Counted from the stretch's first letter, positions 8,617 through 16,883 are shown. The stretch: DNA of 64,000 nt from Shewanella sp. (GCF_013214165.1 NZ_JABSSM010000018.1:78203-142202); one strand, 5' to 3'. Numbers and translations are program-made. The notes: a model not told the origin generated them from the sequence alone.

Positions 8617-8778
8617 TTATTTTTCTTGCAGGTCGGGGCTCCTCTGCTGCTCATCTTGCTGACTGGCCTTCCTCATCAACAAACAGAGTATACTCGCTCG
8701 CCTCATCCTGATTTTTCGTACTCTATTCTTAACTCTAATCGTTCTCAGTTTACGCATGGCAGTTAGCTTATCTGTCAT
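8617..8778 (-). CDS. Small basic protein, 53 aa, hypothetical
   Basis: ATG 8778 to TAA 8617-8619. Its product starts MTDKLTAMRKLRTIRV and has about a dozen Arg/Lys in the first 27 residues, then a short hydrophobic patch (SILCLLM) and a polar Gln/Asp/Glu tail. A TATAAT box lies about 25 bases upstream on the same strand, and the stop is only 14 bases from a terminator with the U-tract on this strand. That context, not homology, supports it as a gene. The ribosome site is weak. It could be nucleic-acid binding because of its charge, but this is a guess. Confidence 0.5.
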   Translation of the reverse strand: MTDKLTAMRKLRTIRVKNRVRKIRMRRASILCLLMRKASQQDEQQRSPDLQEK

Positions 8779-8997
8779 TGTCTATATTAAAGTTACCGAC
8801 ATTATACGGATTTTTAATACCAATTTTAAGTCCCATTATAAGCCATGGCTAAACTGTTTTCTGCGGCTTGGCGACGAGACATAACTCGCATGCCCGATAA
8901 ATTATCGCGCCGAGGTCGATTAATGAACAAGCTTGACCCTTGTCGCTGAATAGCGATAATGGCGCACCTCGTTTCACCGCCAATATATTACCGATAA

Positions 8998-9717
8998 ATG
9001 CGCCTCGATAAATTCCTCTGCAAGAGTACAGATTTCACCCGTGCCGAATCAATTGACTTGATTGAGACCGGGAAGGTGCGGGTTAACGGGATTGTTATTG
9101 TTACGCCCCAGACGCAAGTACACGAAAATAACAGCATCATGTTAGCCGGGCAGCGTCTGGTTGCCAGGCCTTCGCGCTATATCATGCTGCATAAGCCAAT
9201 TAATACTCTTTGTTCCAACGTCGATGGCGACTATCCATCGGTGATGAAGTACATCCATGTGGACAGAGCCGAGGACCTGCATATCACAGGTCGACTCGAT
9301 GCCGATACGACTGGCCTCTTGCTGCTCACCGATGATGGACGTTGGTCGTTTAACATCATTAACCCTAAGTATCACTGTGAGAAAACCTATCGGGTGACGC
9401 TACGAGATCCTATAGAAGATGGGGATATCGATGACTTGGTATGGCGATTCGAACAGGGACTGCAGCTTCAGGGTGAAAAAACCCTGACGTTAGCCGCTAA
9501 ACTTGAGGTTATTGCGTCGCATCAGGTACTGCTAACTCTTTGTGAGGGACGCTATCACCAGGTAAAACGTATGTTTTTCACCGTGGGAAATCGTGTGGTC
9601 AGCTTACATAGGCAGCAGGTAGGTAAGCTGAGCCTAGATATAGAGCTTGGTCAATGGCGATACCTGACAGAAGATGAAGTCAGTGGCTTTAACTGCTATG
9701 AGTCAAGTATCGGCTAG
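8998..9717 (+). CDS. rsuA: 16S rRNA pseudouridine(516) synthase RsuA
   Basis: 239 residues. An S4 RNA-binding domain (about 1-55, RLDKFLCKSTDFTRAE) precedes the RsuA/RluB catalytic domain with GRLDADTTGLLLLTDDG, where Asp101 is the expected nucleophile; EGRYHQVKRMF is the second conserved motif. It isomerises U516 of 16S rRNA in a late subunit-assembly step. Length and order match E. coli RsuA. The stop overlaps the convergent DUF3300 gene's stop by four bases (CTAG). Confidence 0.92.
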   Translation: MRLDKFLCKSTDFTRAESIDLIETGKVRVNGIVIVTPQTQVHENNSIMLAGQRLVARPSRYIMLHKPINTLCSNVDGDYPSVMKYIHVDRAEDLHITGRLDADTTGLLLLTDDGRWSFNIINPKYHCEKTYRVTLRDPIEDGDIDDLVWRFEQGLQLQGEKTLTLAAKLEVIASHQVLLTLCEGRYHQVKRMFFTVGNRVVSLHRQQVGKLSLDIELGQWRYLTEDEVSGFNCYESSIG

Positions 9718-11048
9718 TTCCTCTGTTTAGTGTGAGAGCGATTATGACTCTTTTGACTATTACTTCTTTGGCTATTACTTTTTTGATGATGCACCTTAGG
9801 CTGAGACGGAGCCGAACTTCTTACCTGAGATGAGTTTCTTATCTGAGTTGGCTTATGACTCGCCTTGGTTTGAACCTGCTTGTAATGTGATGTTTTGTTG
9901 TTCTGTTGTGATTTTAAGTTATTGTGCGCCTTGTTGTTCTGTTGTGAGTAAGGTTGCGCCTTGTGAGCTGGCTTTTGACCCGCATTGGTTTGAATCCGAT
10001 TGTAATGTGAGGCTTGTTGCAATCTTTGCTGTGTTTGAGCGTGATGATTCCCCCTTGTGGCGCGTGTAGTATGGCTAGATTTTGAGTGAAGCTTATTGCC
10101 TGTGCTCGAATGTTTAATGGCATGACGATCAGCCTGACGTACCTGCTTGCTATATAGCGTGCTCGGACGATGACTCTTGTATCTATGTTTTACCGCTGGG
10201 CTGCGATAAGCGACGCCGCGGCGATGTGCAGGTTTATGGTGCCATCTCTGTGCGCCATGACTGGTCACGATAGGGCCGTGATGACGATAGTGATGGGAAT
10301 TTCTGTGGTGAACGACCACCACATGGCGCTTGTGCCAATGGAAGGCGCTAAAATAATAATTAAAAGAAATATGCACGCCACGGTGCCAGTAAAAGTGACC
10401 ATAGGGTGGACGTATATAATGAGGGTGAGGTGCCCAATAAACGGGCGGGTAGTTATACCAGGCCCAATGACCATAGACGACTCTTGGATCGTAATAGGGC
10501 ACGTAGACGATCTCTTTCTGAGCCGGCTCTATGATGATTTGCTCATCGACGCGGCTCACCGACATGTTATCCATCTCGGCTAAGCTGTTTGCTTCATCGG
10601 CCTGATGTCTTAATGTCTGAATGCTAGATAGCATCCTCTCTTCATCTTGCAAGAAAGCATCGCCTAAATCTTGTGTCCAGGCTAAATCTTCACTGAGTTT
10701 GTCGAGCACGGTAGGAAAAGCCAGCAGGGCGGTGACACTGGGATCCCAGTCCTCATCTGCGGCCTTCTCCATTAACTGCTCGATGGGGAGTAAGGTGTTT
10801 TTGCTCTGTAAGCGTTTAGCCTGCACGATTTCCAGTGGGTAGGTTGATGCGATAAGAATATGAGTCAGCAAGCTATCTGGATATAGGGCGATAGGCGCGA
10901 GCATCTGCGCCAGCTCGGCTTCACTGAAGCTGGCCTCTTGTCCAGACTCAGCCTGTGCTTTTGACAGCGGGGCGAGCAGCGTAAGAGTGAGAATCATACA
11001 CAGGGCAATGATCCCCCAAGTTCGATCTTGTCGAGTGTGCATCTTCAT
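9714..11048 (-). CDS. DUF3300 envelope protein with long His/Asn/Gln/Ser-rich tail
   Basis: 444 residues. A signal sequence covers about 1-34. The DUF3300 domain (about 40-200) has LAPIALYPDSLLTHILIAS, DWDPSVTALLAFP and YVPYYDPRVVYG. After it comes an aromatic and His-rich stretch (GHFYWHRGVHISFNYYF) and then about 180 residues of low-complexity His, Ser, Lys, Gln and Asn. The start is ATG 11048, with GGAGA just upstream. The role of DUF3300 is not established; the His-rich tail suggests metal or surface interaction. It stands alone and is convergent with rsuA. Confidence 0.8.
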   Translation of the reverse strand: MKMHTRQDRTWGIIALCMILTLTLLAPLSKAQAESGQEASFSEAELAQMLAPIALYPDSLLTHILIASTYPLEIVQAKRLQSKNTLLPIEQLMEKAADEDWDPSVTALLAFPTVLDKLSEDLAWTQDLGDAFLQDEERMLSSIQTLRHQADEANSLAEMDNMSVSRVDEQIIIEPAQKEIVYVPYYDPRVVYGHWAWYNYPPVYWAPHPHYIRPPYGHFYWHRGVHISFNYYFSAFHWHKRHVVVVHHRNSHHYRHHGPIVTSHGAQRWHHKPAHRRGVAYRSPAVKHRYKSHRPSTLYSKQVRQADRHAIKHSSTGNKLHSKSSHTTRATRGNHHAQTQQRLQQASHYNRIQTNAGQKPAHKAQPYSQQNNKAHNNLKSQQNNKTSHYKQVQTKASHKPTQIRNSSQVRSSAPSQPKVHHQKSNSQRSNSQKSHNRSHTKQRN

Positions 11049-11136
11049 GTCGTCTCCAAACACCTATTATTGATTGTGTATCGATTATAAAGAGACGAAG
11101 ATGAACGTAAGCTGAAAATGATTAGAATTTGATAAG

Positions 11137-11544
11137 ATGAGCCTAATGGATGTTGATGCAGCAAAAAAATACCTGCTAAATAAACCCGAAACGGTATTGG
11201 ATTTTCCCTTTGGTGCCGAAGTTTACGTATTTAAAGTGAAGAAAAAAATGTTCGCCACCTTGGCCATTGGCAAGATGGGTAAAGGAGATGACGCTAATAA
11301 TGACTCAGGTAATAAGCATTGGTGGATGAACCTAAAGTGTGACCCAGATGAAGCCGCAATTTTGCGGGACATCTTTACCGCGGTTATTCCCGGTTACCAT
11401 ATGAACAAGGCGCTGTGGAATACCATCATCTTAGATGGTTCAATTCCACGAGGAGAGATTGAGCGCATGGTAGATAACTCATTCAAGCTGGTGGTGAGTA
11501 AGATGACCAAGAAAGAGCAGGCTTCTATATTGCTTCATCTTTAA
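11137..11544 (+). CDS. MmcQ/YjbR-family protein
   Basis: 135 residues of the CyaY-like fold family MmcQ/YjbR: the pattern ETVLDFPFGAEVYVFKVKKKMFA, WWMNLKCDPDEAAILRD and GYHMNKALWNTI is clear. These are small proteins sometimes annotated as DNA-binding, but their role is not firmly known. An ATG at 11146 is an alternative start. No operon partner is seen. Confidence 0.8.
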   Translation: MSLMDVDAAKKYLLNKPETVLDFPFGAEVYVFKVKKKMFATLAIGKMGKGDDANNDSGNKHWWMNLKCDPDEAAILRDIFTAVIPGYHMNKALWNTIILDGSIPRGEIERMVDNSFKLVVSKMTKKEQASILLHL

Positions 11545-11596
11545 CTCTGGAGAGCATGCTGCTTGTAAGCTCATTGGCTCACAGTACCTAGATCCG

Positions 11597-12706
11597 TTAT
11601 AGCGTCACGCGACTGCCATCGTATAGGCCACGGGTCAGTGTGTCTTGGCCTGCATTGGGGGTGATGAACAATAGCTCGCCGGATTGGCCATTCTTGATGC
11701 TAGAATCGACCGCCAGGACCTTGTTGCTAAACAGGCCTAAGACTCTAGTCTGTGAGGTGTGGCCGACGACGATATGTTTCACATCGAAATAAGCCAATAC
11801 CCTATCGATTTCACTCTCTTGGTAATCATCTTCGAAATAGCCTCTGAACCAGGTCGGGCCGTTGCCCAGAAACAGGAAGTTTAATCGATCATCACGCTTC
11901 AGCTCTGGCTTACTCTTATCGATATTGGCGCGGTAGATTTGGTTAGCCTTGTCTAAGGTCAGCTCTCTGTCGACCCACTCACCACTGATCCCGCCATGGA
12001 GGAACAAGGTATGGTTAACCTTGACTATGGTGTGCTTGCTGCGTAGCCACTGTCCAATTTCGCTGCTACTGTCATAGAGCTCATCGTAGCTGCGCTCGAG
12101 TAGCTTTTCTGCGGTTTGATAGCGTTCGTTAACGTATCTTAAGTCACCGCGCATCACCATCTGCTCATGGTTACCCATCAATAAATGCAGCTTACCGCCA
12201 GCATCACTGGCCTGTTTATCTAGCTTATACATAAACCAGAGAACTTCGTTTACCTGATGACCCCGGTCGAACATATCCCCTGTCATCACCATATGACCGT
12301 TACCGTAGGCCCAGTTATTATGCTCATCGATTATTTTGTGGTTTTTAAGCAGTGTGATGAGTACATGGTATTGTCCATGGACGTCACTCAGAGCGACGAT
12401 TTTACTGACATCTGTAAAAGTGTTGGCCGTTATCTCTCTAGCCTTAGGGTTGAGTCTTGGCTCTGGTAAATCGGCACAGGCATTAGGGCGTTTGAGTTCA
12501 TTGTCGATGACGGGTGTAGCTTGAAGTTCGCTGGCACAGATCCAGTAGGCTTGTTGAGACTGCTGTGTTTTCGCCTGCTCGAACAGATAAGGGCCATCGT
12601 AGATGAGTTCTTGTGCCGAGGCTTGTTGCGCTTCATCCGCGCCAGCAAGGCCGATATGACAGGTTAATAGCAAGCTGACAGCCGCAAATTTTATGGTTTT
12701 TTTCAA
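11597..12706 (-). CDS. Exported PPP-type metallophosphatase (Shewanella cold-active phosphatase-like)
   Basis: 369 residues. Residues 1-23 are a signal peptide (cleavage near AGA/D). The phosphoprotein-phosphatase metal motifs are in order: DVHGQ (108-112), GDMFDRG (143-149), GNHEQ (178-182), LHGG and VVGHT. These coordinate a two-metal centre. The arrangement resembles the periplasmic cold-active protein-tyrosine phosphatase described from a psychrophilic Shewanella; that substrate assignment is by analogy. It forms a single-gene unit bordering the first accessory block. Confidence 0.82.
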   Translation of the reverse strand: MKKTIKFAAVSLLLTCHIGLAGADEAQQASAQELIYDGPYLFEQAKTQQSQQAYWICASELQATPVIDNELKRPNACADLPEPRLNPKAREITANTFTDVSKIVALSDVHGQYHVLITLLKNHKIIDEHNNWAYGNGHMVMTGDMFDRGHQVNEVLWFMYKLDKQASDAGGKLHLLMGNHEQMVMRGDLRYVNERYQTAEKLLERSYDELYDSSSEIGQWLRSKHTIVKVNHTLFLHGGISGEWVDRELTLDKANQIYRANIDKSKPELKRDDRLNFLFLGNGPTWFRGYFEDDYQESEIDRVLAYFDVKHIVVGHTSQTRVLGLFSNKVLAVDSSIKNGQSGELLFITPNAGQDTLTRGLYDGSRVTL

Positions 12707-12822
12707 TGTGGTCTCACTGTTTATTCTTCTTATTTGATAGTCAGAATCTAAAGTGTTTTGAGGATAAATGTAAGTGGCTATTTGCTAATTTGTTTTCTTA
12801 GCTTCTAATGAAGGCTGATCAC

Positions 12823-13466
12823 ATTTGCTGATTTAGCTTCTGGCTGAGTTGATATTGGGGAGTGTGTTTTAATTTTTACCTTGATGGTTATCTATAGCCT
12901 GCGGCGGTGCCGTGCAGGATGCACCAATGTCGTGCTCACATGGATGTGAATGAACGACCCTAATATGTAAACACTTCTGTGACACGGCGCGAGTATGTCC
13001 CTATAGCCTCTGCGACAGCGTCTGATGTGAATGGATTCACAAATGCCGTGGTGACTGGATGTCATAGAACGGCCTTGCTGTCGAAGGTCACAGCCGCGTT
13101 CACACCTGCTATTTATCTCTTCGATTTAGGTTTTGTTGGTGAGTAGCTAACTCAGAAATGCTCCAAAGCTTGCTAGGCTTGGAATTAAGTTAGATAACAA
13201 TTCAATACTCGTCATTCCCGCAATGCTTGTGGGCGGGAATCCAGCCCCTTTGGCGTATGATGATTTTTTGAAGATCGTACCTTAATGGTTATCTATCGCC
13301 TGCAGAGGACTTACGTGTAGATACTTCTGCGAGACGGTGAATATGGCGCAGACATGCGCTTATGAACGAGAGGCACTGATGCCGAACTGGCCCTTAGATA
13401 GGATATCATTCAAGCACGTCCGTGTGGGTCAGCGTAGGGAATGCCGACAAATGTAGGGAACATTTC
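12823..13466. repeat. Mosaic palindromic repeat block
   Basis: About 640 bases without a gene, built of short palindromic units (TAGCCTGCGGCGGTGCCGTGCAGG, TGTGAATGAACGACCC, GAATATGGCGCAGACATGCGC and others, here cited in part). The same units recur near 28095-28262 in the same orientation and at about 17940-18480 in reverse. It marks the left edge of the first accessory block. Confidence 0.7.
13211..13246. repeat. REP-like hairpin (ATTCCCGC type)
   Basis: ATTCCCGC (13214-13221) and GCGGGAAT (13233-13240) form an 8-bp stem, flanked by GTC and CCAGC. This is the common GTCATTCCCGC...GGAATCCAGC dispersed palindrome of many proteobacteria. Confidence 0.7.
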
Positions 13467-13788
13467 CGGCCTTGTTTTGGAAGCTCGCAGCCGCATCTAC
13501 ACCTGCTGATTGACAAGAATAAGTTGTCTCTTCGATTTTAGAGATTGTGTGATTGCTAATTTGAGGGGTTTAATCAGGGCTGGCACCATGCATTCGCTAC
13601 GTTGAACTTGAGGGAAGTTAACGTATCAAAAATCTTATGGGTGTCCACTTATCGCGATTGCATACAGCTCATCATCTTGATATTTTAAATTAAAATAAAT
13701 CATCGCCTTATATGCCATTTAGCACTCACAATGTCAGCACTGATATGTGGTCAATGGCTTCATTTTTATGATGGGTGGCTCGATAAAT
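13467..13788 (+). repeat. Dispersed element, copy A (ends CTCGATAAAT)
   Basis: About 320-base unit running from CGGCCTTGTTTTGG through GGGTGTCCACTTATC to GGCTCGATAAAT. Copies B (15545-15876), C (28263-28585) and partial D (30135-30246) end at the same base. Here the sequence after the end is a transposase gene lacking its 5' part. No coding capacity of its own is supported. Confidence 0.8.
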
Positions 13789-14255
13789 GTTGTTTCAACC
13801 AGCCTCTGGTGCTGCACTCAGATAATGGTGCGCCAATGAAGTGTCTGACCATGGAAGCTAAGCTTGAGGAGTTGGGCGTAACGGCTTTATTGAGCCGACC
13901 GAGTGTGAGTAATGACAATCCTTACTCTGAGTCATTATTTAGGACGCTCAAGTACCGACCACAATGGCCTAGTAAGGGCTTTAATAGTTTAACTGAGACG
14001 CGTGAATGGGTAGATAATTTTGTCACTTGGTACAACGATGAGCATAAACATAGCAAGCTCAATTTTGTCTCACCAAGCCAGAGGCATGCGATGCAGGATA
14101 AGGAAATTTTATCTAAACGTAGAACTGTACTTGAAGAGGCGCAAGGGAGAAACCCGATGCGTTGGCCTAACGGCATCAGGAACTGTGAGCCCGTGGGCCC
14201 AGTAATGTTGAATCCAGATAAAGAGCCTGAAACGGATGTAAGAAATGTAGCGTAA
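13789..14255 (+). pseudogene. 5'-truncated IS3-family transposase (OrfB C-terminal part)
   Basis: The frame carries the second half of a DDE integrase-core transposase: HSDNGAP with the second catalytic Asp, then SNDNPYSESLFRTLKY with the catalytic Glu, WYNDEHKHSKL and PSQRH. The first Asp and the whole N-terminus and OrfA are absent. The visible frame upstream belongs to the dispersed repeat, which joins at about 13788. It is an inactive remnant; the right inverted end follows at 14269-14293. Confidence 0.88.
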
Positions 14256-14268
14256 AATTAAGTAAAGA

Positions 14269-14293
14269 GTGCCAACTACCTTGAAAAACACCG
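14269..14293. repeat. Probable right inverted end of the IS3-family remnant
   Basis: GTGCCAACTACCTTGAAAAACACCG lies 14 bases after the transposase stop (motif core CTTGAAAAACACCG). The same core is found after another transposase tail near 33460 and as perfect inverted ends at 33006-33130, which supports its reading as an insertion-sequence terminus. Confidence 0.55.
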
Positions 14294-14320
14294 AACTCTT
14301 GTTGTAGGAACTTCCAAATA

Positions 14321-14345
14321 AAAAGCGCCCTAAAGGCGCTTTTTT
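14321..14345. terminator. Bidirectional rho-independent terminator
   Basis: AAAAGCGCC and GGCGCTTTTT form a stem with a five-base loop, with A- and T-tracts on either side. It can end the minus-strand secreted-protein gene starting at 15290. Confidence 0.75.
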
Positions 14346-14369
14346 ACATGTACTTGCTATTAACTACCG

Positions 14370-15290
14370 CTACAGTGGATTTCTACATATAACTTCAGTG
14401 CTGCCAGAGCAATCAATAATTGTAACTTTGCCACTGGGTACCGTGGCACCCATGCCAACATCTACCGCTAACCCATATGCCTTAAAAGCTTCAAGTAGCA
14501 CAGCCCATGTAGCTGTCGATGTACCTGTAGGATTAAAGAATTTAGAAAACGGATTTTTGTTGTTAAGCCAAGCTACGTTACCTTTCGCATCAACAACCTT
14601 AATAAATTTTATATGTAAGTTGTCATCCATATCGTAGAACTCAATATCTGCATAAGCTTTAGTGCCATCTGAAAATGTAAATAGCAATGGCGGAGAATTT
14701 AATATAACTCCTGTAGTTACCATTTTTGTACCTGCACTTGCATACATTATAACTCTTTCAAAAAGAGTAGTGTGTATAGGCATGTTACGGAAATGGTTAG
14801 TAACATTAGTTTGCTGATATGAAGCGCCAACAAGTTCATACCCACTTCCAACCACAGTATCAGGTACTACAATAGCTCTTTGAGATATGATGCTTCTAAT
14901 ATCATTTTGCAAAGTGGCATAATCTATAAATGCATTTAACTCAGTATTAGAAATGCTTAGCTTGGTTGCAGTCAGAGTTTTTTCAAGCCAACAATCATAG
15001 ATGAACCCACCTTCCCCATCAGGTTCTCTACCATTCGGGTCACATACAGTTTTAGAGCTTTTGTAAACCCTATACTTTTCTATTTGATAGTTAACGATGT
15101 TCATTACATTAATATTTACAGCTTCGTTGTGTACTGCATGGTCTTTTGCTACTTGGCTAAATTGTGATTCTGTCACGCAGTTTTCACATTCAATATGATA
15201 GTTCTTAGGGGCAGGTGGAAAATCACCTGCAAATGCGGCTGTAGAAAATTGAGTGGCGGTTAAAATAAATAACGTTGAGAGTAACTTCAT
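14370..15290 (-). CDS. Exported protein of unknown function (306 aa)
   Basis: Residues 1-21 form a signal peptide (KLLSTLFILTATQFS, cleavage near AFA/G). The mature protein has a CxxC pair (ECENC, about 35-38), a second Cys pair around a Gly/Glu-rich loop (VCDPNGREPDGEGG...DCW) and a third near the end (DCSG...ICRN), so disulfides in the periplasm or outside are likely. I recognise no family. It is more AT-rich than the flanking core genes, lies between an IS3 remnant and a REP-like hairpin, and has its own terminator, which points to acquired DNA. Confidence 0.65.
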   Translation of the reverse strand: MKLLSTLFILTATQFSTAAFAGDFPPAPKNYHIECENCVTESQFSQVAKDHAVHNEAVNINVMNIVNYQIEKYRVYKSSKTVCDPNGREPDGEGGFIYDCWLEKTLTATKLSISNTELNAFIDYATLQNDIRSIISQRAIVVPDTVVGSGYELVGASYQQTNVTNHFRNMPIHTTLFERVIMYASAGTKMVTTGVILNSPPLLFTFSDGTKAYADIEFYDMDDNLHIKFIKVVDAKGNVAWLNNKNPFSKFFNPTGTSTATWAVLLEAFKAYGLAVDVGMGATVPSGKVTIIDCSGSTEVICRNPL

Positions 15291-15544
15291 CTAAAGATCC
15301 TTTTTAGATATAAACTTATGATTTTTTATCTTTACAGACAATAGACTATAAATCAAGCAGCTAACGGTAGCTGTTACAAATCTTAACATTATTGGTGAGA
15401 TAACCAAAAAGATAGCAAAAAGATAGAAAAAGATAGGACAGCCATATCTTTTGTTAGACATTTCCTGTCTCCCTATAGGTCAGCGTGGGGAATGCCTGAG
15501 TGATATCTGGAGTATCACCGGCCCATGGGTCTGATGTCATAGAA
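15291..15544. other. Intergenic region with a RAYT-type REP hairpin
   Basis: No gene. It holds a small palindrome CAGCTA-ACGG-TAGCTG near 15358 and, at 15427-15454, a degenerate copy (GATAGGACAGCCATATCTTTTG) of the REP-like hairpin that surrounds the RAYT genes of this window. Confidence 0.5.
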
Positions 15545-15876
15545 CGGCCTTGTTTTGGAAGCTCGCAGCCGCATCTACACCTGCTGATTGACAAGATAAG
15601 TTGTCTCTTCAATTTTAGAGATTGTGTGATTGCTAATTTGAGAGGTTTAATCATGACTGGCACCATGCATTCGCTACGTTGAACTTGAGGGAAGTTAACG
15701 TATCAAAAATCTTATGGGTGTCCACTTATCATTGCCCTTATCATTGTGCATAAAACTCATCGTCTTGATAATTTAAATTAAAATAAATCATAGTCTTATA
15801 TGCCATTTAGCACTCACAATGTCAGCACTGGCATGTGGTCAATGGCTTCATTTTTATGATGGATGGCTCGATAAAT
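15545..15876 (+). repeat. Dispersed element, copy B (ends CTCGATAAAT)
   Basis: Near-identical to copy A over its length, from CGGCCTTGTTTTGGAAGC to GGCTCGATAAAT, with one short duplication near GTCCACTTATC. It abuts unrelated sequence leading into a group II intron 3' end. Confidence 0.8.
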
Positions 15877-16029
15877 TGCTAAGAGTAAATGAACCGCCCT
15901 CGGCAACAAGCTCCTGCGTTGCTCTCGATAATTGCTCCTGCATTATTCGACCTTCGTCCATCCATGGGCTCGAACCTCCTGAATCTGACCTCTAGGGAAG
16001 AAGGAAATGTCATATTTTGTATGGAACAA

Positions 16030-16108
16030 AATAGACCATTCAGTCGTGTGCGGAGCCGCATGCAGGGTGGTGTGGGGGCTGGAGGCTAGATACCTCCGGC
16101 TACCCGAT
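16030..16108 (+). mobile_element. Probable 3' end of a group II intron (IIC-attC-like), truncated
   Basis: The segment has GGAGCCGCATGC, then a stem GGGGGCTGGAGG/CCTCCGGCTACCC and ends CTACCCGAT. A G-rich domain-VI-like hairpin ending in CTACCCGAT or -C is typical of bacterial group II introns. Domain V is not complete in canonical form and no reverse transcriptase is present; the left side is cut off by the dispersed repeat. The sequence after it, TATATGC, matches the attC border used by class C-attC introns. Assignment rests on pattern recall and context. Confidence 0.5.
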
Positions 16109-16119
16109 TATATGCTACA

Positions 16120-16317
16120 TCACTTATCATCTGGCTTTAAAGGTGCCAATAAAAAGAACAAAATTAAACAAGCCCAACTAATAAACAAGCTAGCAAATAT
16201 CCATGCGACTTTTTCTTTTCGCCCTACCTTATTTGATGTCGAAATGACAGAAATAGGAACTAGCCAGACTATACATAGAACTAGTAAAATTGGGAACCAA
16301 GATATAAATATATCCAC
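16120..16317 (-). CDS. Small two-span membrane protein in an integron-type cassette
   Basis: 65 residues. It starts at GTG 16317, with AAGGAG six bases upstream. Segment 1 (FISWFPILLVLCIVWLVPI) and segment 2 (AWIFASLFISWACLILFFLLAP) span the membrane, joined by a charged loop (STSNKVGRKEK). The pattern SNKxxxKEKVAWxxASLFxSW is like the PLDc_N/superinfection-immunity type of tiny membrane proteins, common in gene cassettes; this is weak similarity. The gene begins 20 bases after an attC end (16338) and its stop is ten bases from a second, intron-split attC, which is the compact layout of a gene cassette. Confidence 0.65.
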   Translation of the reverse strand: MDIFISWFPILLVLCIVWLVPISVISTSNKVGRKEKVAWIFASLFISWACLILFFLLAPLKPDDK

Positions 16318-16337
16318 CGATAACTCCTTTTAAGGGC

Positions 16338-16420
16338 ATATAACGCCCCAATAAGGGGCTAAAATGTTGAGGGACGAAACAGCAAACTGTTTTTAGTCCT
16401 ACTTAATTGGCTTGTTGAAC
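16338..16420 (-). other. Integron attC recombination site
   Basis: Read on the minus strand: GTTCAAC at the left core (fits RYYYAAC), AACAAGCCAATTAAG pairing with CTTATTGGGGCGTT with one extrahelical base and an unpaired central spacer, an inner stem GGAC...GTCC around AAACAG/CTGTTT, and the right core GCGTTATAT. The 83-base imperfect foldback with this order is diagnostic of attC sites. The right core departs from GTTRRRY at one base. No intI gene or attI is in the window. Confidence 0.7.
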
Positions 16421-16537
16421 GAAGCCGCTATGCGGCAGAAAGATAAATCCATCTCTATCTCCTTATCCTAAATACTTACTAGTGCAGGCCTTGTTAGGCC
16501 ATTAATACTAGGAGTATTACTTTTATATAACAAAGAG

Positions 16538-16697
16538 GCGAACACATCCGAACAACAACGCTTTGATTATCTTTATGAACAACATCTTACCAACTTAACA
16601 CTACAAGGCAAGCGACCCGCAACCATCGATGCTTATAGTCGTGCAGTACGACGTATTGCTGCGTACTTTGACTGTTGCCCCGACAATCTCACCGCCA
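16538..16697 (+). pseudogene. N-terminal remnant of a tyrosine recombinase (IS91-associated type)
   Basis: The frame reads NTSEQQRFDYLYEQHL, LTLQGKRPATIDAYS, RAVRRIAAYFDCCPDNLT, which is the SAM-like core-binding N-terminus of phage-type integrases such as those carried by IS91-family elements of Shewanella. The expected start codon is GCG instead of ATG, and the homology stops at about 16697 before any catalytic residue. It is a dead fragment. Confidence 0.6.
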
Positions 16698-16792
16698 ATG
16701 CCAACACTTCAGCTACTAGTGGCAGTATTAATCCTGATGCGAGCGAAGAGGCTCCGGGAGATCTAAACTTGCTTGCCGGTGGCAATGTCACG

Positions 16793-16824
16793 AAAAGACA
16801 GGACAGCCATATCTTTTGTCTTTT
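16793..16824. repeat. REP-like hairpin next to the broken RAYT gene
   Basis: AAAAGACA (16793-16800) pairs with TGTCTTTT (16817-16824) around GGACAGCCATATCTTT. The same hairpin recurs at 28671-28699 and several times at 29841-30133, always beside RAYT genes. Confidence 0.8.
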
Positions 16825-16883
16825 CAGTTATCCCCTACTAAGCGTTAAGTTATCTTGATTTAGCTTTTTATGAGGTAGCTTTT

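Noticed and set aside
10170..10583. 137-codon frame opposite the DUF3300 gene
   Set aside because: Product of His/Tyr codon bias on the other strand; no support.
13731..13788. ATG at 13731 as true start of the IS3-family transposase
   Set aside because: These codons belong to the dispersed repeat, which is also found where no transposase follows; the gene is 5'-truncated.
16007..16333. 108-codon plus-strand frame across the intron end and cassette
   Set aside because: It crosses the intron/attC border and runs antisense to the better-supported 65-aa cassette gene.
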